A model generated the notes under the pieces. That model searched no databases. It was given only the letters and a program-made list of their open reading frames with translations, and was not told where the DNA came from. Of a stretch of DNA of 64,000 bases, positions 24,901-32,462 are shown piece by piece. The position numbers and the translations under genes were made by a program. Source of the DNA: JBFXAF01 sp050184585 (GTDB lineage Bacteria; Pseudomonadota; Alphaproteobacteria; Rhizobiales; Rhizobiaceae); the NCBI GenBank assembly GCA_050184585.1, contig JBFXAF010000002.1, positions 642,774 to 706,773 on the forward strand, read 5' to 3'. The first letter of the stretch is position 1. Every line of letters starts with the position of its first letter.

Positions 24901-25058
24901 TTGCCGCTGCCGTACGAGGCGATGACCATGGTTGCCGAGCCACGCAGGACAGCGCCGATCACGGGAACAGACCGCGAGGTCGGGTGATAATGGGCGAGGC
25001 GTACGGGGTGGCGAACGTCATCTCGGATGTTGACTGACTTGTAGGTGTCAGGACGCAT
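21903..25058 (-). CDS. sspC: SspC-like large P-loop ATPase
   Basis: 1051 residues. Walker A in MVIASYGSGKS (GSGKS at 50-54) and Walker B in VAIVWDEFG (148-154), close to the N-terminus as in STAND/AAA-like ATPases; the remaining 850 residues are mainly helical and not recognisable. An ATPase in third position between a DUF4007 protein and a PAPS-reductase-like enzyme is the SspC arrangement. It probably drives or positions the SspB-SspD modification complex on DNA. ATG 25058 overlaps the sspB stop (TGATG), and its end overlaps sspD. Unusually, the gene is large enough that an embedded regulatory domain is possible. Confidence 0.75.
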   Translation of the reverse strand: MRPDTYKSVNIRDDVRHPVRLAHYHPTSRSVPVIGAVLRGSATMVIASYGSGKSLAAGIGVVAAENDPASRSFLLAAASRIRSVDAELGEQIESRAMSSRRGRCVVLSGYVRDLAVTVSAALGLGPLDTVRKVVKAIRSLDDADRVAIVWDEFGRHLEGLVMDGRSRDLDALQELSELAVRPSGPSISLTLLLHQNVLAYAQSLNQTSRSEWRKIEGRFNQLRFVEDSAELYGLVAGIVRSRRSGTVHGPKTLAAAADTALDAGWFDGLEGRPAVLSLVSEASPLSAGALEVLPRLVARVGQNERSLFSFLERVDLSAPVGMEEVYLAFSDAIRSDVGIGGLHRRWIEAESAISKAEDDIERELLAAAFLLQAGASGERRRLRRSVLAGAAVSDGHDPAAVDRALEALEARKLLLHRKLNDDVSVWHGADVDVSGRLREERIRMMSGFDLHEFLDAEHPAPFVRPARHNAEKGTSRYLEGHYATPDTLPQKLAAPYAGAWGRVFYVVCGTADDVRRATQAALTADGRDVVVVPDEPLSVGDAALEIAALSSLKQDERLMAEDPLVGREVEELLAIARRQLAVSMHRLTTPRPATSRWHSGGEVLDVTADRPAGIAVSSLMDRWFSLTPRIVNDQMVRTRISRQMSTARIRLITRLMDNADKPMLGYAADDSSAEASVYRTVLARTGIHVTRDGAGCFASPSEIADPGMAAAWRAIEDFFTQKGSKPLPEIVDLLTEAPIGLAAGVVPILVLAGYKAFGKAVTIRTDGTFVRDILGFASTLMFAEPERHVVEVHASKGRALRYLEDFSYVFVYERPARYEERIIHANMALEKWLSTVADGARRSKRMPATARNLLRAVAEARDPATLILETLPGLLGGGNATEAVRYDETLRQVEAARNAIDGLIEGYLREAVEVVEDILHLEGTEKGTVDGVHEWVRCFDVDSLLRRRDLKMTDQTILRTVRDSMNGRYSGEGLARVVSSVLLQRSIDKWQDDTKDLLRKELRESRERIEAAALDTDSPSEDLVPVIRSRILSLENQLRRITGDGKRGAAR

Positions 25059-25963
25059 CAGTGGACTCCGATCCGCGCGAAGTGCCTGCCATACCAGGAT
25101 TCCGGTTCCGCCTCGGGAATCGAAATCGTCCGCACCGAGCCATGCAGGCTTAGACGCACGCCCTCGTCGCCGTATGTTTCGGCGGCCAAGTGGGCCATCT
25201 CGCTGATTCGGTCGCCGTCGAGGTTGAGGAGCTTAGAAGGGGAGTTCCTGAGCGCCACGAGGTCCGAGAGCGGCAGGGTGTTGGCCCCCGCGTCGGCGGC
25301 GAGCAGCGTGAGGCAGGCGATGAAGGCCTCGACGGGAATAGCGTCGAGCGGCTGCGTCTTCTCGTATCTTCCGGTGTCGTGGTGCTTCTGCAGGAGCGCG
25401 AGCGACCGCATGGGAGAAACGGTGAAGTCTTCGGGGTCCAAAGGCTCGTTCGCCGGGAGCGCCGCGTAGGTCGATAGCAGGCAGGCAACCTCGCGCTGGA
25501 TGACGCCTAGCGTGGTCTGGTTGAGCGAATGCTCCCTCAGCGCCCTTGAGAAGTCCTCGATGCAGCTCTCGCGGCTGAAGGAGTGGTTGCGGAAATCGTT
25601 GAAGAACCAGTTCCAGACGGAACCGGGGCGGCGCGCCAGCATGAGGTGGACGAACCAGACTGTGACGGAGTACTCGAAATGCGGATCAGCGGCGTAGACG
25701 AGCGTCCCGAACCGCGACGCGCCGGGCGGGGTCCTCTTCTTCGATCCGTCGGTTGCGCGTGTGATCAGGCTCGTCGCGTCGAGCCAGTAAGCAAGCGACT
25801 TGACCATCCTGCTGCCGAGGCCAAGGTCGTCGGCCGTCTCGAGATCGGGCCTGTAGCCCTCCGGGTGCGTCATGACGCGACCGAGGCCCTTGTCCAACCA
25901 TCCTTCCCTGAGTGCGAAGGTCTCGTGCCTGCCGAACTCGTAGCGTGTCTTAGTCATGGTCAT
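25058..25963 (-). CDS. sspB: SspB-like DUF4007 protein
   Basis: 301 residues. DUF4007 features are visible: the N-terminal FGRHETFALREGWLDKGL motif, GLGSRMVKSLAYWL, and FEYSVTVWFVHLMLA. In the known single-strand phosphorothioation system, SspB is the DUF4007 protein reported to nick DNA so that sulfur can enter the backbone. Here the first ATG 25963 overlaps the sspA stop by ATGA; a second ATG at 25957 is possible. The C-terminus overlaps sspC by 1 nt. This gene is the main reason to call the locus Ssp rather than Dnd. Confidence 0.8.
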   Translation of the reverse strand: MTMTKTRYEFGRHETFALREGWLDKGLGRVMTHPEGYRPDLETADDLGLGSRMVKSLAYWLDATSLITRATDGSKKRTPPGASRFGTLVYAADPHFEYSVTVWFVHLMLARRPGSVWNWFFNDFRNHSFSRESCIEDFSRALREHSLNQTTLGVIQREVACLLSTYAALPANEPLDPEDFTVSPMRSLALLQKHHDTGRYEKTQPLDAIPVEAFIACLTLLAADAGANTLPLSDLVALRNSPSKLLNLDGDRISEMAHLAAETYGDEGVRLSLHGSVRTISIPEAEPESWYGRHFARIGVH

Positions 25964-27105
25964 CCCTGCATCCGTAGGCCGTCGGCGGCGCAACGCACGA
26001 TGGCGCGGACGGCCTCGTCGATCTCGTCGGGGGTGTTGTCGACGGAGACCGAGAACCGCAGGCAGCTTGACGCTTCCCGCTCGCTCATCCCCATCGACTT
26101 GAGCACAGGAGAGGCCTCGGGCCTTGCGCTCGAGCACGCCGATCCTGTCGAGCAGCATACCCCTTCCGCGTCTAGTCGCGCCAGCAGGGCCTGCGCGTCC
26201 TGACCCGGAAACATGATGTTCGCGGTGTTCGGAATCCTACACGCCGTGGCGCCGATGACGGAGGCGCCTGGGACCGATCTCGTAACCCCCGCCTCGAGCC
26301 TGTCCCGCAAAGCCCGCAGAAGCTCCGCATGTCCGGCCAGGTGTTCCATCCTGTCGGCGAGGGCTGCGGCAAGCGCGCAGGCTCCCGCCACGTTCTGTGT
26401 CCCCGGTCGGACGCCGCCTTCTTGGCCGCCCCCGTGGAGGATGGGGCGGACCGCTTCGAGCATCCTGTCCGACAGGTAGAGGAATCCGGTCCCGGTCGGG
26501 GCGTGAAGCTTGTGTCCGCTGAAGGAAAGCGAATCAACCCCGTCGAGGCTGAGAGGCGTGCGGCCCAGTGCCTGGGCGGCGTCGACGTGGAGATAGAGGA
26601 ACTCCCTAATCTCCCGCAGCCGTGCAGCGATCTCTCCCACGGGCTGGACGATCCCGGTCTCGCTGTTCGCCGCTTGGACGCAAACGAGGATGGGGATACC
26701 GTCAAAATCCGGACGGCGGAGTGCGGCGGCTGCACTCGCTACATCGACTATGCCGTCTGCTTCCACTCGCAGGATTGCCGATCGCCCAGTCGCTTCCGCT
26801 GGGCCAGAGACGGAAGCGTGCTCGACCGCTGAGCGGAAAACGAAGGAAGAAGGGTTGGCGCTGAATCCTCGGATGGCCAGGTTGTTTCCTTCAGTGCCGC
26901 CTGACGTGAAAAAGACGTTGTCAGGATCGCAGCCCCCGAGCGCATCGGCCACATCCTGCCGTGCCCGCTCGAGGAGCGAACGCGCATGCGATCCCGACCG
27001 ATGGGCGCTGGAAGGATTGTGGGGTCCGCCGTCGACGACGGCCAGCAGAGCGGCGCGCGCGGCGCGGGAAATCCTGGTCGTCGCGTTGGCATCCAGATAA
27101 ATCAC
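25960..27105 (-). CDS. sspA: Cysteine desulfurase SspA
   Basis: 381 residues, PLP-dependent, class V aminotransferase fold of the NifS/IscS group. It releases sulfur from cysteine for DNA phosphorothioation. PLP-binding Lys is K199 in SFSGHKLHAPTG; the catalytic Cys lies in the STGSACSS loop (C324), preceded by two more cysteines (GVCC, 317-318). N-terminal YLDANATT is typical. GTG 27105 follows a GGGGGG purine stretch. First gene of the operon: the next seven genes follow with overlaps or gaps of at most 9 bp, so one promoter in 27106-27392 probably drives all eight. Confidence 0.9.
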   Translation of the reverse strand: MIYLDANATTRISRAARAALLAVVDGGPHNPSSAHRSGSHARSLLERARQDVADALGGCDPDNVFFTSGGTEGNNLAIRGFSANPSSFVFRSAVEHASVSGPAEATGRSAILRVEADGIVDVASAAAALRRPDFDGIPILVCVQAANSETGIVQPVGEIAARLREIREFLYLHVDAAQALGRTPLSLDGVDSLSFSGHKLHAPTGTGFLYLSDRMLEAVRPILHGGGQEGGVRPGTQNVAGACALAAALADRMEHLAGHAELLRALRDRLEAGVTRSVPGASVIGATACRIPNTANIMFPGQDAQALLARLDAEGVCCSTGSACSSARPEASPVLKSMGMSEREASSCLRFSVSVDNTPDEIDEAVRAIVRCAADGLRMQG

Positions 27106-27392
27106 AGTCCCCCCAATCGCCGCAAACTTAAAGAATCGGTCCCTACCAACGTTTAGACTGTTTGTAGATGCTGTCCTATCTCAGGCGGCCTAGATATTGC
27201 CCCTGTGTAGACATGTATTCTGCGCCACATGGCATGGGTCGAAGCGAAGTCGATGCAAGCGTGCGTTTGACGTCGCGCGATCGCGATAGGCCCAGATCTG
27301 CTGCCGAGAAGTTAGTAACGCCAGAGGAGAGCCCACTGACGCCGTACTCGTCACCGCCGTGATGCTATGATCGCCTTGCGGAGGACGACCAC
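27106..27392. promoter_or_regulatory. Divergent control region between ssp operon and DUF3644-like gene
   Basis: 287 bp that must hold promoters for both directions. It is somewhat AT-richer near 27120-27180 (TTTAAG, GTTTAGACTGTTTGTAG). I could not pick a -35/-10 pair with confidence and saw no clear operator dyad. Confidence 0.5.
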
Positions 27393-28475
27393 ATGACCCT
27401 GATCCGTGATGCCAAGACGCTTTCCAACAAGGCCATATGCTCGCTGCGAATGGCCATGAGCACGTTCAACTCGTTCGAGGACGAGGGGCGCGTGTGCTCG
27501 GTGTTGCTACACCTGCAGCACGCCTGCGAGATGCTCCTGAAGGCGGTGCTTGCGCAGAAAAAGGTCAAGCTCTTCGACGACAAGTCCGGAAGGAGCATTG
27601 GCTTCGACAGGTGCCTCCATCTTTGCCGGCAGGACCACGCACTGACCGAAGCCGAAGCCGGAATCATGCGCATGATCGACTCGCTGCGTGACGCGGAGCA
27701 GCACTGGTTCGCGAAGCTCGAGGAAGACGTCCTCTACCTGCATACCCGCGCGCTGATCACCGCATTCGACACCTATCTGAAGCGTGCGCTCGACCTCGAT
27801 CTCCAATCCCGAATTCCTGCGCGTGTCCTTCCTGTCTCTACCAAGCCGCCAGGGGACTTCGACTTCCTCGTCGACAGGGAGTTCACGCTGGTCGCGGATC
27901 TCTTGAAGCCGGGCAACCGGAAGCGAGACGAGGCCCGCGCCCGCATTCGCGCGCTGCTAGCGATGGAGGCGCTGGTGACCGACGAAGTCGAGATTTCGGA
28001 AAAGGACATCAACCGGATCGAGAAGGCGATCAGGGCAGGCAGCAATCTCGGCGAAGTGTTCCCCCGGCTGAATACCATCGCCAGCACCATTGAAGGGGAA
28101 GGCCCCGCGATTGTCGTGCACTTCTCAAAGAAGGAGGGAGCGCCTGTCAAATACGTTGCTGGAGACGATCCGGAGAACGCGGCGGCCGTCCGTCAGGTTG
28201 ACCTACAGAAGAAATTTTACCTGACCCCGACGAAGCTGGCGGCGACAATGAAGCTGAGCGCCCCAAAATGCCTCGCGCTGCGCCGTCACCTCAAGATCGA
28301 CGCGGACGCTGCGTGCCGCCACACCTTCGAGTTCGGGAAGTCCAAGTTCGACTGCTTCAGCGACAACGCTACTCGTAGGATGAAAGAAGCTTTGGCGGCT
28401 GGGGTCGACATGAAGGCGGTGTGGGCTGAGCACGGGCCGGGAATGAACAAGAAGAAGCAGGCCCCTGCTTCGTAG
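27393..28475 (+). CDS. DUF3644-like protein with HEPN R-x4-H motif
   Basis: 360 residues. The N-terminal ~120 residues are helical and resemble DUF3644 (SNKAICSLRMAMSTFNS...HACEMLLKAVL). They include R99-D-A-E-Q-H104, an R-x4-H signature as in HEPN ribonucleases, followed by WFAKLEEDVLYLHTRALITAFDTYL. The C-terminal part (DLQKKFYLTPTKLAATMKLSAPKCLALRRHLKI) may be a winged-helix-like DNA-binding region. ATG 27393 is preceded by GGAGGACGACCAC. DUF3644 genes occur in defence islands; an abortive-infection RNase acting with the ssp system is inferred from motif and divergent position. No antitoxin gene is seen next to it. Confidence 0.68.
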   Translation: MTLIRDAKTLSNKAICSLRMAMSTFNSFEDEGRVCSVLLHLQHACEMLLKAVLAQKKVKLFDDKSGRSIGFDRCLHLCRQDHALTEAEAGIMRMIDSLRDAEQHWFAKLEEDVLYLHTRALITAFDTYLKRALDLDLQSRIPARVLPVSTKPPGDFDFLVDREFTLVADLLKPGNRKRDEARARIRALLAMEALVTDEVEISEKDINRIEKAIRAGSNLGEVFPRLNTIASTIEGEGPAIVVHFSKKEGAPVKYVAGDDPENAAAVRQVDLQKKFYLTPTKLAATMKLSAPKCLALRRHLKIDADAACRHTFEFGKSKFDCFSDNATRRMKEALAAGVDMKAVWAEHGPGMNKKKQAPAS

Positions 28476-28738
28476 CTTTAGCGAAGGGGCCGAGACTACC
28501 CCTGCTTGAAACTGATGAAGACCCCGACAGATAGGCAGGAGCGCCCGGCAGCGGCGGTATTGTCCGCCCAACGGTTGCGCGCATTATCACTCCATTCGCG
28601 AGGCGAAGCGGTGAAGTGATCTCGGCCGGCGTGACTTGCCGAGACCTTTCCGGTGACGTGCTGGCAGGATCGCATGCTTCCCGCTGGTAAGTGCTGGTGA
28701 TGTTAGCAGGACGTTAGCGAAGAGCCCCCCATCGCGGG
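28476..28738. other. Intergenic region, no gene seen
   Basis: About 260 bp between two convergent genes. Contains short dyads only (for example CGCGAGGCG); no T-rich terminator, repeat or RNA gene was recognised. Confidence 0.35.
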
Positions 28739-29008
28739 TCAGATTTCCCCGCGGGCGATCTTGTCCGCAATCGAAGGTCGCCCGCGCTTGCGCTTCGGAA
28801 GGTCGGCAGAAGCAGGCGGCGGGGCCGGGAGGCGCTGCGCCTCGACCCAGGCCTCGAGGTCGCGATACGCGAAAAGAGTGCGACGGCCGACCTTCACGGT
28901 AGCCGGTCCCCTCCTGCGGTAGACGAGGTCACGGAGTGCGGGGCGCGTCATGCCGAGAAGTGCGGCGGCGTTGTCGTAGTCGAGGAGCAAGGGCGTGAGT
29001 GCGGACAT
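28739..29008 (-). CDS. AlpA/excisionase-like helix-turn-helix protein
   Basis: 89 residues. LLLDYDNAAALLGMTRPALRDLVYRRRGPATVKVGRRTLFAYRDLEAWVEAQR is the MerR/AlpA-type excisionase fold (helix 17 family), followed by a Pro-rich linker and a basic tail with an AT-hook-like KRKRGRPS. Such genes control integrase or excision in integrated elements. ATG 29008 was chosen for the natural N-terminus MSALTPLLLDYDNAAALLG; no strong ribosome site is visible. It is the last gene before the tRNA-derived attachment site at 29404, as expected for a recombination directionality factor. No integrase gene is seen at this end. Confidence 0.78.
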   Translation of the reverse strand: MSALTPLLLDYDNAAALLGMTRPALRDLVYRRRGPATVKVGRRTLFAYRDLEAWVEAQRLPAPPPASADLPKRKRGRPSIADKIARGEI

Positions 29009-29403
29009 GGGATACACGGGTCCTGTCGTCAGGAGCCGTGCGCACAAGTCCCGTGCGAACGATGATGGGCTGCTTATGCAGATCAATCTCCACGGCGTAG
29101 GCGAACCCATCGGTCCGGCAGGTAGAACCTGCATCCGGGTGAATTAAGGAGACGATACGAGGACGACACCCATGAGAATGCTGACCTCGATCCGGATGGC
29201 GGTCAACACCCGTTGTCGCTATACGTCGCAGTCGGTCGCCCGAGATCGTGAAGGCGATTGCCCGGGGGATTACGGCACATCAGCATTTGCACATCTGGCA
29301 CAATTCTGGCACACCTGGCGACGACACAAGGCGACGCACAGCGACATGGAGCGACACTAAATTATTGATTTCATGTTGAAGAGCGCGATAAACACGAATA
29401 GGT
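29009..29403. other. Gap before attachment site, no gene seen
   Basis: About 395 bp. Short open frames exist but none has natural composition or a ribosome site. The right part (29340-29400) is AT-rich (AAATTATTGATTTCATG) and may hold integrase arm-type sites, which I cannot delimit. Confidence 0.35.
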
Positions 29404-29455
29404 TACTGCCCTCCGAAGGCAGAGGTCACAGGTTCGAATCCTGTCGGGTGCGCCA
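29404..29455 (+). other. 3' fragment of tRNA-Arg(CCG): probable att site at island right end
   Basis: Reads as the 3' two-thirds of a tRNA: anticodon arm CTGCC-CTCCGAA-GGCAG (anticodon CCG), variable AGGTC, T arm ACAGG-TTCGAAT-CCTGT, then the acceptor 3' strand and encoded CCA ending at 29455. The D arm and the 5' acceptor strand (expected near GCACCCG) are absent. Integrases that use a tRNA 3' end leave such a duplicate. With this orientation the intact tRNA should lie left of the element, outside the window. Confidence 0.85.
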
Positions 29456-29569
29456 ATTTCCTTCGCCATCGCCGCGTCGTGCGTTGGCCGAATCGAAGGT
29501 GGAGCTGGCACGGGAAACCGACGGGAAATGAGGCGGTCCAGAGCGCGAACCCGGAACTACGGCGCCCTC

Positions 29570-30457
29570 TCACGCCAGGCGATAGATCTTCATGGCGGTC
29601 GCTTCGAACATGTTCTTGCGATCCGACGGCGTCAGCTTCGCCGCCGCGTCGCGATGCGCGGCGATGAGGTCGGGATAGGTCGTCCACAACTTCTCGATCG
29701 GGAAGTTCGAGCCGAACATCAGCCGCTCGCTGCCGAGGATGTCGATCGCCGCGTCATGGATCAGCGCGACGAGGCCCGGGTCGTTCATATGCACGAACGT
29801 GCCGAGGCCGGACAGTTTGGCATAGAGGTTGGAGGCAGCGGCCAGGGTACGCAGGCCGTCCTTCCAACGTTCGACCGTCACCGGATCGTCGCCGGTCAGC
29901 ATGCCGCAATGGGTGAGGACGAAGCTGGTCTCCGGGTTCTCTCCGACAAGCTGCAGCCCGTCCTTCATCTGTGCGGGGAAGAGCTGCAGGTCGAAGCTCA
30001 GACCGTAGTCCTTCAGGCGGCGCACATTGGCGCGCACCTTCGGGTCGATCACCTGGTCGGCCGAGGGCGCGAAGCGGAAGGCCGGCGTCTCGTGCCAGTG
30101 GAGCTGCATGCGCACGCCGCGCAGCAGGGGATACTTCACGAGGCGGTCGAGCTGTGGCCGGACATCGTCGACGGTCATGTCGGCGTAGCCGACGATGGCG
30201 TGCGGCCAGCCGGTGCGCGCCGCCGTCTCGGAAACGAAGGCGACTTCGGTCTCGAAGTCCTCCCTGGCCCAGTTGGTCTGGACATAGACACCCTTCTCGA
30301 CTCCCAACCCCTGCCGGTCGGCCAGGAACTCCTCCATCGGATAGTCGCGTCGGATGGCCTCGTAGGGACCGAAGATCCGTGGCGCCATCGGGCCGACCAG
30401 CCAGGGCTGATCCTTCCGGCGCCAGATGTGGAAATGCGAATCGATCACCTTCTGCAT
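29570..30457 (-). CDS. Amidohydrolase family protein (TIM-barrel, amidohydrolase 2)
   Basis: 295 residues. Metal-binding motif DSHFHIW at the N-terminus (residues 5-11), a later VLTHCG with His, and C-terminal LMFGSNFPIEKLW with the conserved Asn/Asp-type site of the family. It probably hydrolyses a lactone or cyclic amide in the cytosol, as in fuconolactonase-like enzymes. ATG 30457 overlaps the VWA gene's stop (TGATG), so it is the last gene of the Cox-like operon; its substrate may be the product of the molybdenum hydroxylase, which is inferred from the operon. Confidence 0.85.
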   Translation of the reverse strand: MQKVIDSHFHIWRRKDQPWLVGPMAPRIFGPYEAIRRDYPMEEFLADRQGLGVEKGVYVQTNWAREDFETEVAFVSETAARTGWPHAIVGYADMTVDDVRPQLDRLVKYPLLRGVRMQLHWHETPAFRFAPSADQVIDPKVRANVRRLKDYGLSFDLQLFPAQMKDGLQLVGENPETSFVLTHCGMLTGDDPVTVERWKDGLRTLAAASNLYAKLSGLGTFVHMNDPGLVALIHDAAIDILGSERLMFGSNFPIEKLWTTYPDLIAAHRDAAAKLTPSDRKNMFEATAMKIYRLA

Positions 30458-31578
30458 CACGATGCCTCGCGCCAGAAATCGCCCGGCCGCCCCGGGGGGC
30501 GCGCGAGCGACAGGATGAAGTCGGCGACCGGAACGATACCCGAGCCGTCCGCCAGGTCGTCGAGAGAAGGCAGGATGGCCCTGATCGCGGCCGTGCGGGG
30601 GCTGTAGCGCGGGTCGGCGGCCAGCGGCGTCAGCAGCGACAGGCGAAAGGCCCTGGCCTTCAGCCGCCTGAACGCCAGCTCCATCTCGCCATGTCCGCCA
30701 CGCTCCAGCCCGTCCGACAGGACGACGATCGCCGCGCCCCGCGCGAAGGCGGCGAAGCGCGGCACGGAGAGGAGCGCGAGCAGCGTCGGGCCGATGCGCG
30801 TGCCGCCGTCCCAGTCCTCGACGGTCTCGGCCACGCGCGCCATCGCCAGCTCGCGATCGGCGGTGCGAAGAGGCGCGGTGATGCGGGTCAGCCGCGTGCC
30901 GAGCGTGAAGACTTCCGCCGCGTCGGCATTGCGCACCACAGTATGGGCGAGCTTCAAATGGTCGGCGGTGTGGTCCTTCATCGACCCCGAAATGTCGATC
31001 AGGATGAGAAGCCTCCGCTGCACGAGCAGGCGGCGGCGCAATGGCAATCGCGGGACGTCGCCGTCCGTGGTGACGATCAGCCGCAACGACCGGCGCAGGT
31101 CCGGCTGTCCGCGCGACGCCGTCCGGATGTTGCGGAACGAACGTCGCTTCGGCAGCGCCGAGGGCAGTGCGCGCCCGAGACCCGGGACGTCCGTCGCCTC
31201 GGCGCCGAAACGACGGGAGGCGAGACGGTCGAAATCCGATGCCAGTTCACCGCCGCCGACCTTCTCCTCGCGCAGCGGGAGCGTCAATCGCGACCCATGA
31301 TCGTCCCTGACCTCAGTTTCCTCATCCGCGTCGCCGGTGACGACGGCGACAGCGTCGCCCCAGAACCATTCGCGAAACAGGCTTTCGAATTCATCCATGC
31401 GCTCGGGCGTCGGCCCGAGCGTCGCCAGAGCGGCCGCGCGGATGTCGCCCATCGATCGCGGCCCGAGCAGCCGCACCGCCTCGAGGAAGGCGACGGTCTG
31501 CTCCGGCGCGACGGCAAAGCCCGCCCTGCGCAGCAGGTGCGCGAAACCGCCGAGAGGCCGCGCCGCAGGGGGCAGCAT
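30457..31578 (-). CDS. CoxE-like VWA-domain protein
   Basis: 373 residues. The C-terminal half is a von Willebrand A domain with a MIDAS motif D-x-S-x-S in LLILIDISGSMKDH and a later VVLSDGLERGGH. The N-terminal half (FAHLLRRAGFAVAPEQTVAFLEAVRLL) is typical of CoxE/DUF58-like partners of MoxR ATPases. In the CO dehydrogenase system CoxD (MoxR) and CoxE are used to build the active-site metal centre. ATG 31578 overlaps the MoxR stop (TGATG), so the pair is coupled. It lacks a membrane segment, so it is cytosolic. Confidence 0.85.
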   Translation of the reverse strand: MLPPAARPLGGFAHLLRRAGFAVAPEQTVAFLEAVRLLGPRSMGDIRAAALATLGPTPERMDEFESLFREWFWGDAVAVVTGDADEETEVRDDHGSRLTLPLREEKVGGGELASDFDRLASRRFGAEATDVPGLGRALPSALPKRRSFRNIRTASRGQPDLRRSLRLIVTTDGDVPRLPLRRRLLVQRRLLILIDISGSMKDHTADHLKLAHTVVRNADAAEVFTLGTRLTRITAPLRTADRELAMARVAETVEDWDGGTRIGPTLLALLSVPRFAAFARGAAIVVLSDGLERGGHGEMELAFRRLKARAFRLSLLTPLAADPRYSPRTAAIRAILPSLDDLADGSGIVPVADFILSLARPPGRPGDFWREAS

Positions 31579-32462
31579 CACAGGACCCTTTCGAGGATGC
31601 GCGGCAGTTCCGGTACGAGGTAGACGAGGTCCTCCTCGTCCTTGACCAATACGCCGATCGCGCGGCGGAACGCCTCCGGCCACGGGCTGCCACCCTTCTC
31701 CAGCACGGTCGCGGCATTGGCCCATTCGATCGCCTCGGAGATGCCGGGAGGCTTGGCCAGCGGCCGGGCTCGGATTTCATGCACCGCATGCGCGACCGCG
31801 GCGGCGGTGGCCTCCGCCACGCCGGCTGCGCGCGCCATGATGATCTCGGCCTCCCGCTCCGCGTCGGGATAGTCGATCCAGTGATAGACGCAGCGCCGCC
31901 TGAGCGCTTCCGCGAGCTCGCGGGTGCGGTTTGAGGTGAGCACCACGATCGGCCGGACACCGGCGGCGATCGTGCCGCGCTCGGGGATCGTTATCTGAAA
32001 GTCCGAGAGGAATTCGAGCAGCAGCGCCTCGAACTCGTGGTCCGAGCGATCGATCTCGTCGATCAGCAGCAGCCGTTCGGCCGGCGCCTGTATGACCTGG
32101 AGAAGCGGCCGGGCGATCAGGAAGCGGTCGTCATAGATGTCGATCTCGCGATCGCCCGCCTGGCGGATAGCGAGCAGCTGGCGCTGGTAGTTCCATTCGT
32201 AAAGCGCGTGCTGTGCGTCGACGCCCTCGTAGCATTGCAGACGCACCAGCTCGCAGCCGAGAACCCTGGCGAGCATTTTGGCCGCCTCGGTCTTGCCGAC
32301 GCCCGGCGCACCTTCGAGGAGCAGCGGTTTGCCGAGCCGCAAGGCGAGAAACGCAGCCGTCGCCAGCCCCTCGTCGGCGAGATAGCTCTCATCCTTCAGG
32401 CGCATCGCCAGCACTTCGGGGGAGGAGGCGATGGCCTCCCTTGCCGACAAGGCCACGTTCAC
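31578..32462 (-). CDS. CoxD-like MoxR-family AAA+ ATPase
   Basis: 294 residues. Walker A GAPGVGKT, Walker B LLLIDEIDRSD, sensor 1 VLTSNRTRELAEALRRRC. MoxR-family ATPases work as metal-cofactor chaperones together with VWA proteins, here the one directly downstream. GTG 32462 overlaps the stop of the molybdopterin subunit gene as GTGA. In the CoxL family this step would affect insertion or sulfuration of the Mo-cofactor; the specific target here is inferred from operon order. Confidence 0.87.
   Translation of the reverse strand: MNVALSAREAIASSPEVLAMRLKDESYLADEGLATAAFLALRLGKPLLLEGAPGVGKTEAAKMLARVLGCELVRLQCYEGVDAQHALYEWNYQRQLLAIRQAGDREIDIYDDRFLIARPLLQVIQAPAERLLLIDEIDRSDHEFEALLLEFLSDFQITIPERGTIAAGVRPIVVLTSNRTRELAEALRRRCVYHWIDYPDAEREAEIIMARAAGVAEATAAAVAHAVHEIRARPLAKPPGISEAIEWANAATVLEKGGSPWPEAFRRAIGVLVKDEEDLVYLVPELPRILERVL

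Noticed and set aside
10368..27105. Classical DndABCDE locus
   Set aside because: No DndB, DndD or DndE-like product is seen; the PAPS-reductase-like protein has only 271 residues and a DUF4007 protein is present, which fits Ssp.
29172..29360. Small plus-strand ORF between AlpA-like gene and att site
   Set aside because: No ribosome site, unnatural composition with many His/Arg, and no similarity to known small phage or island proteins.
29404..29455. Functional tRNA-Arg gene
   Set aside because: D arm and 5' acceptor strand are missing; only the 3' part from the anticodon arm is present.
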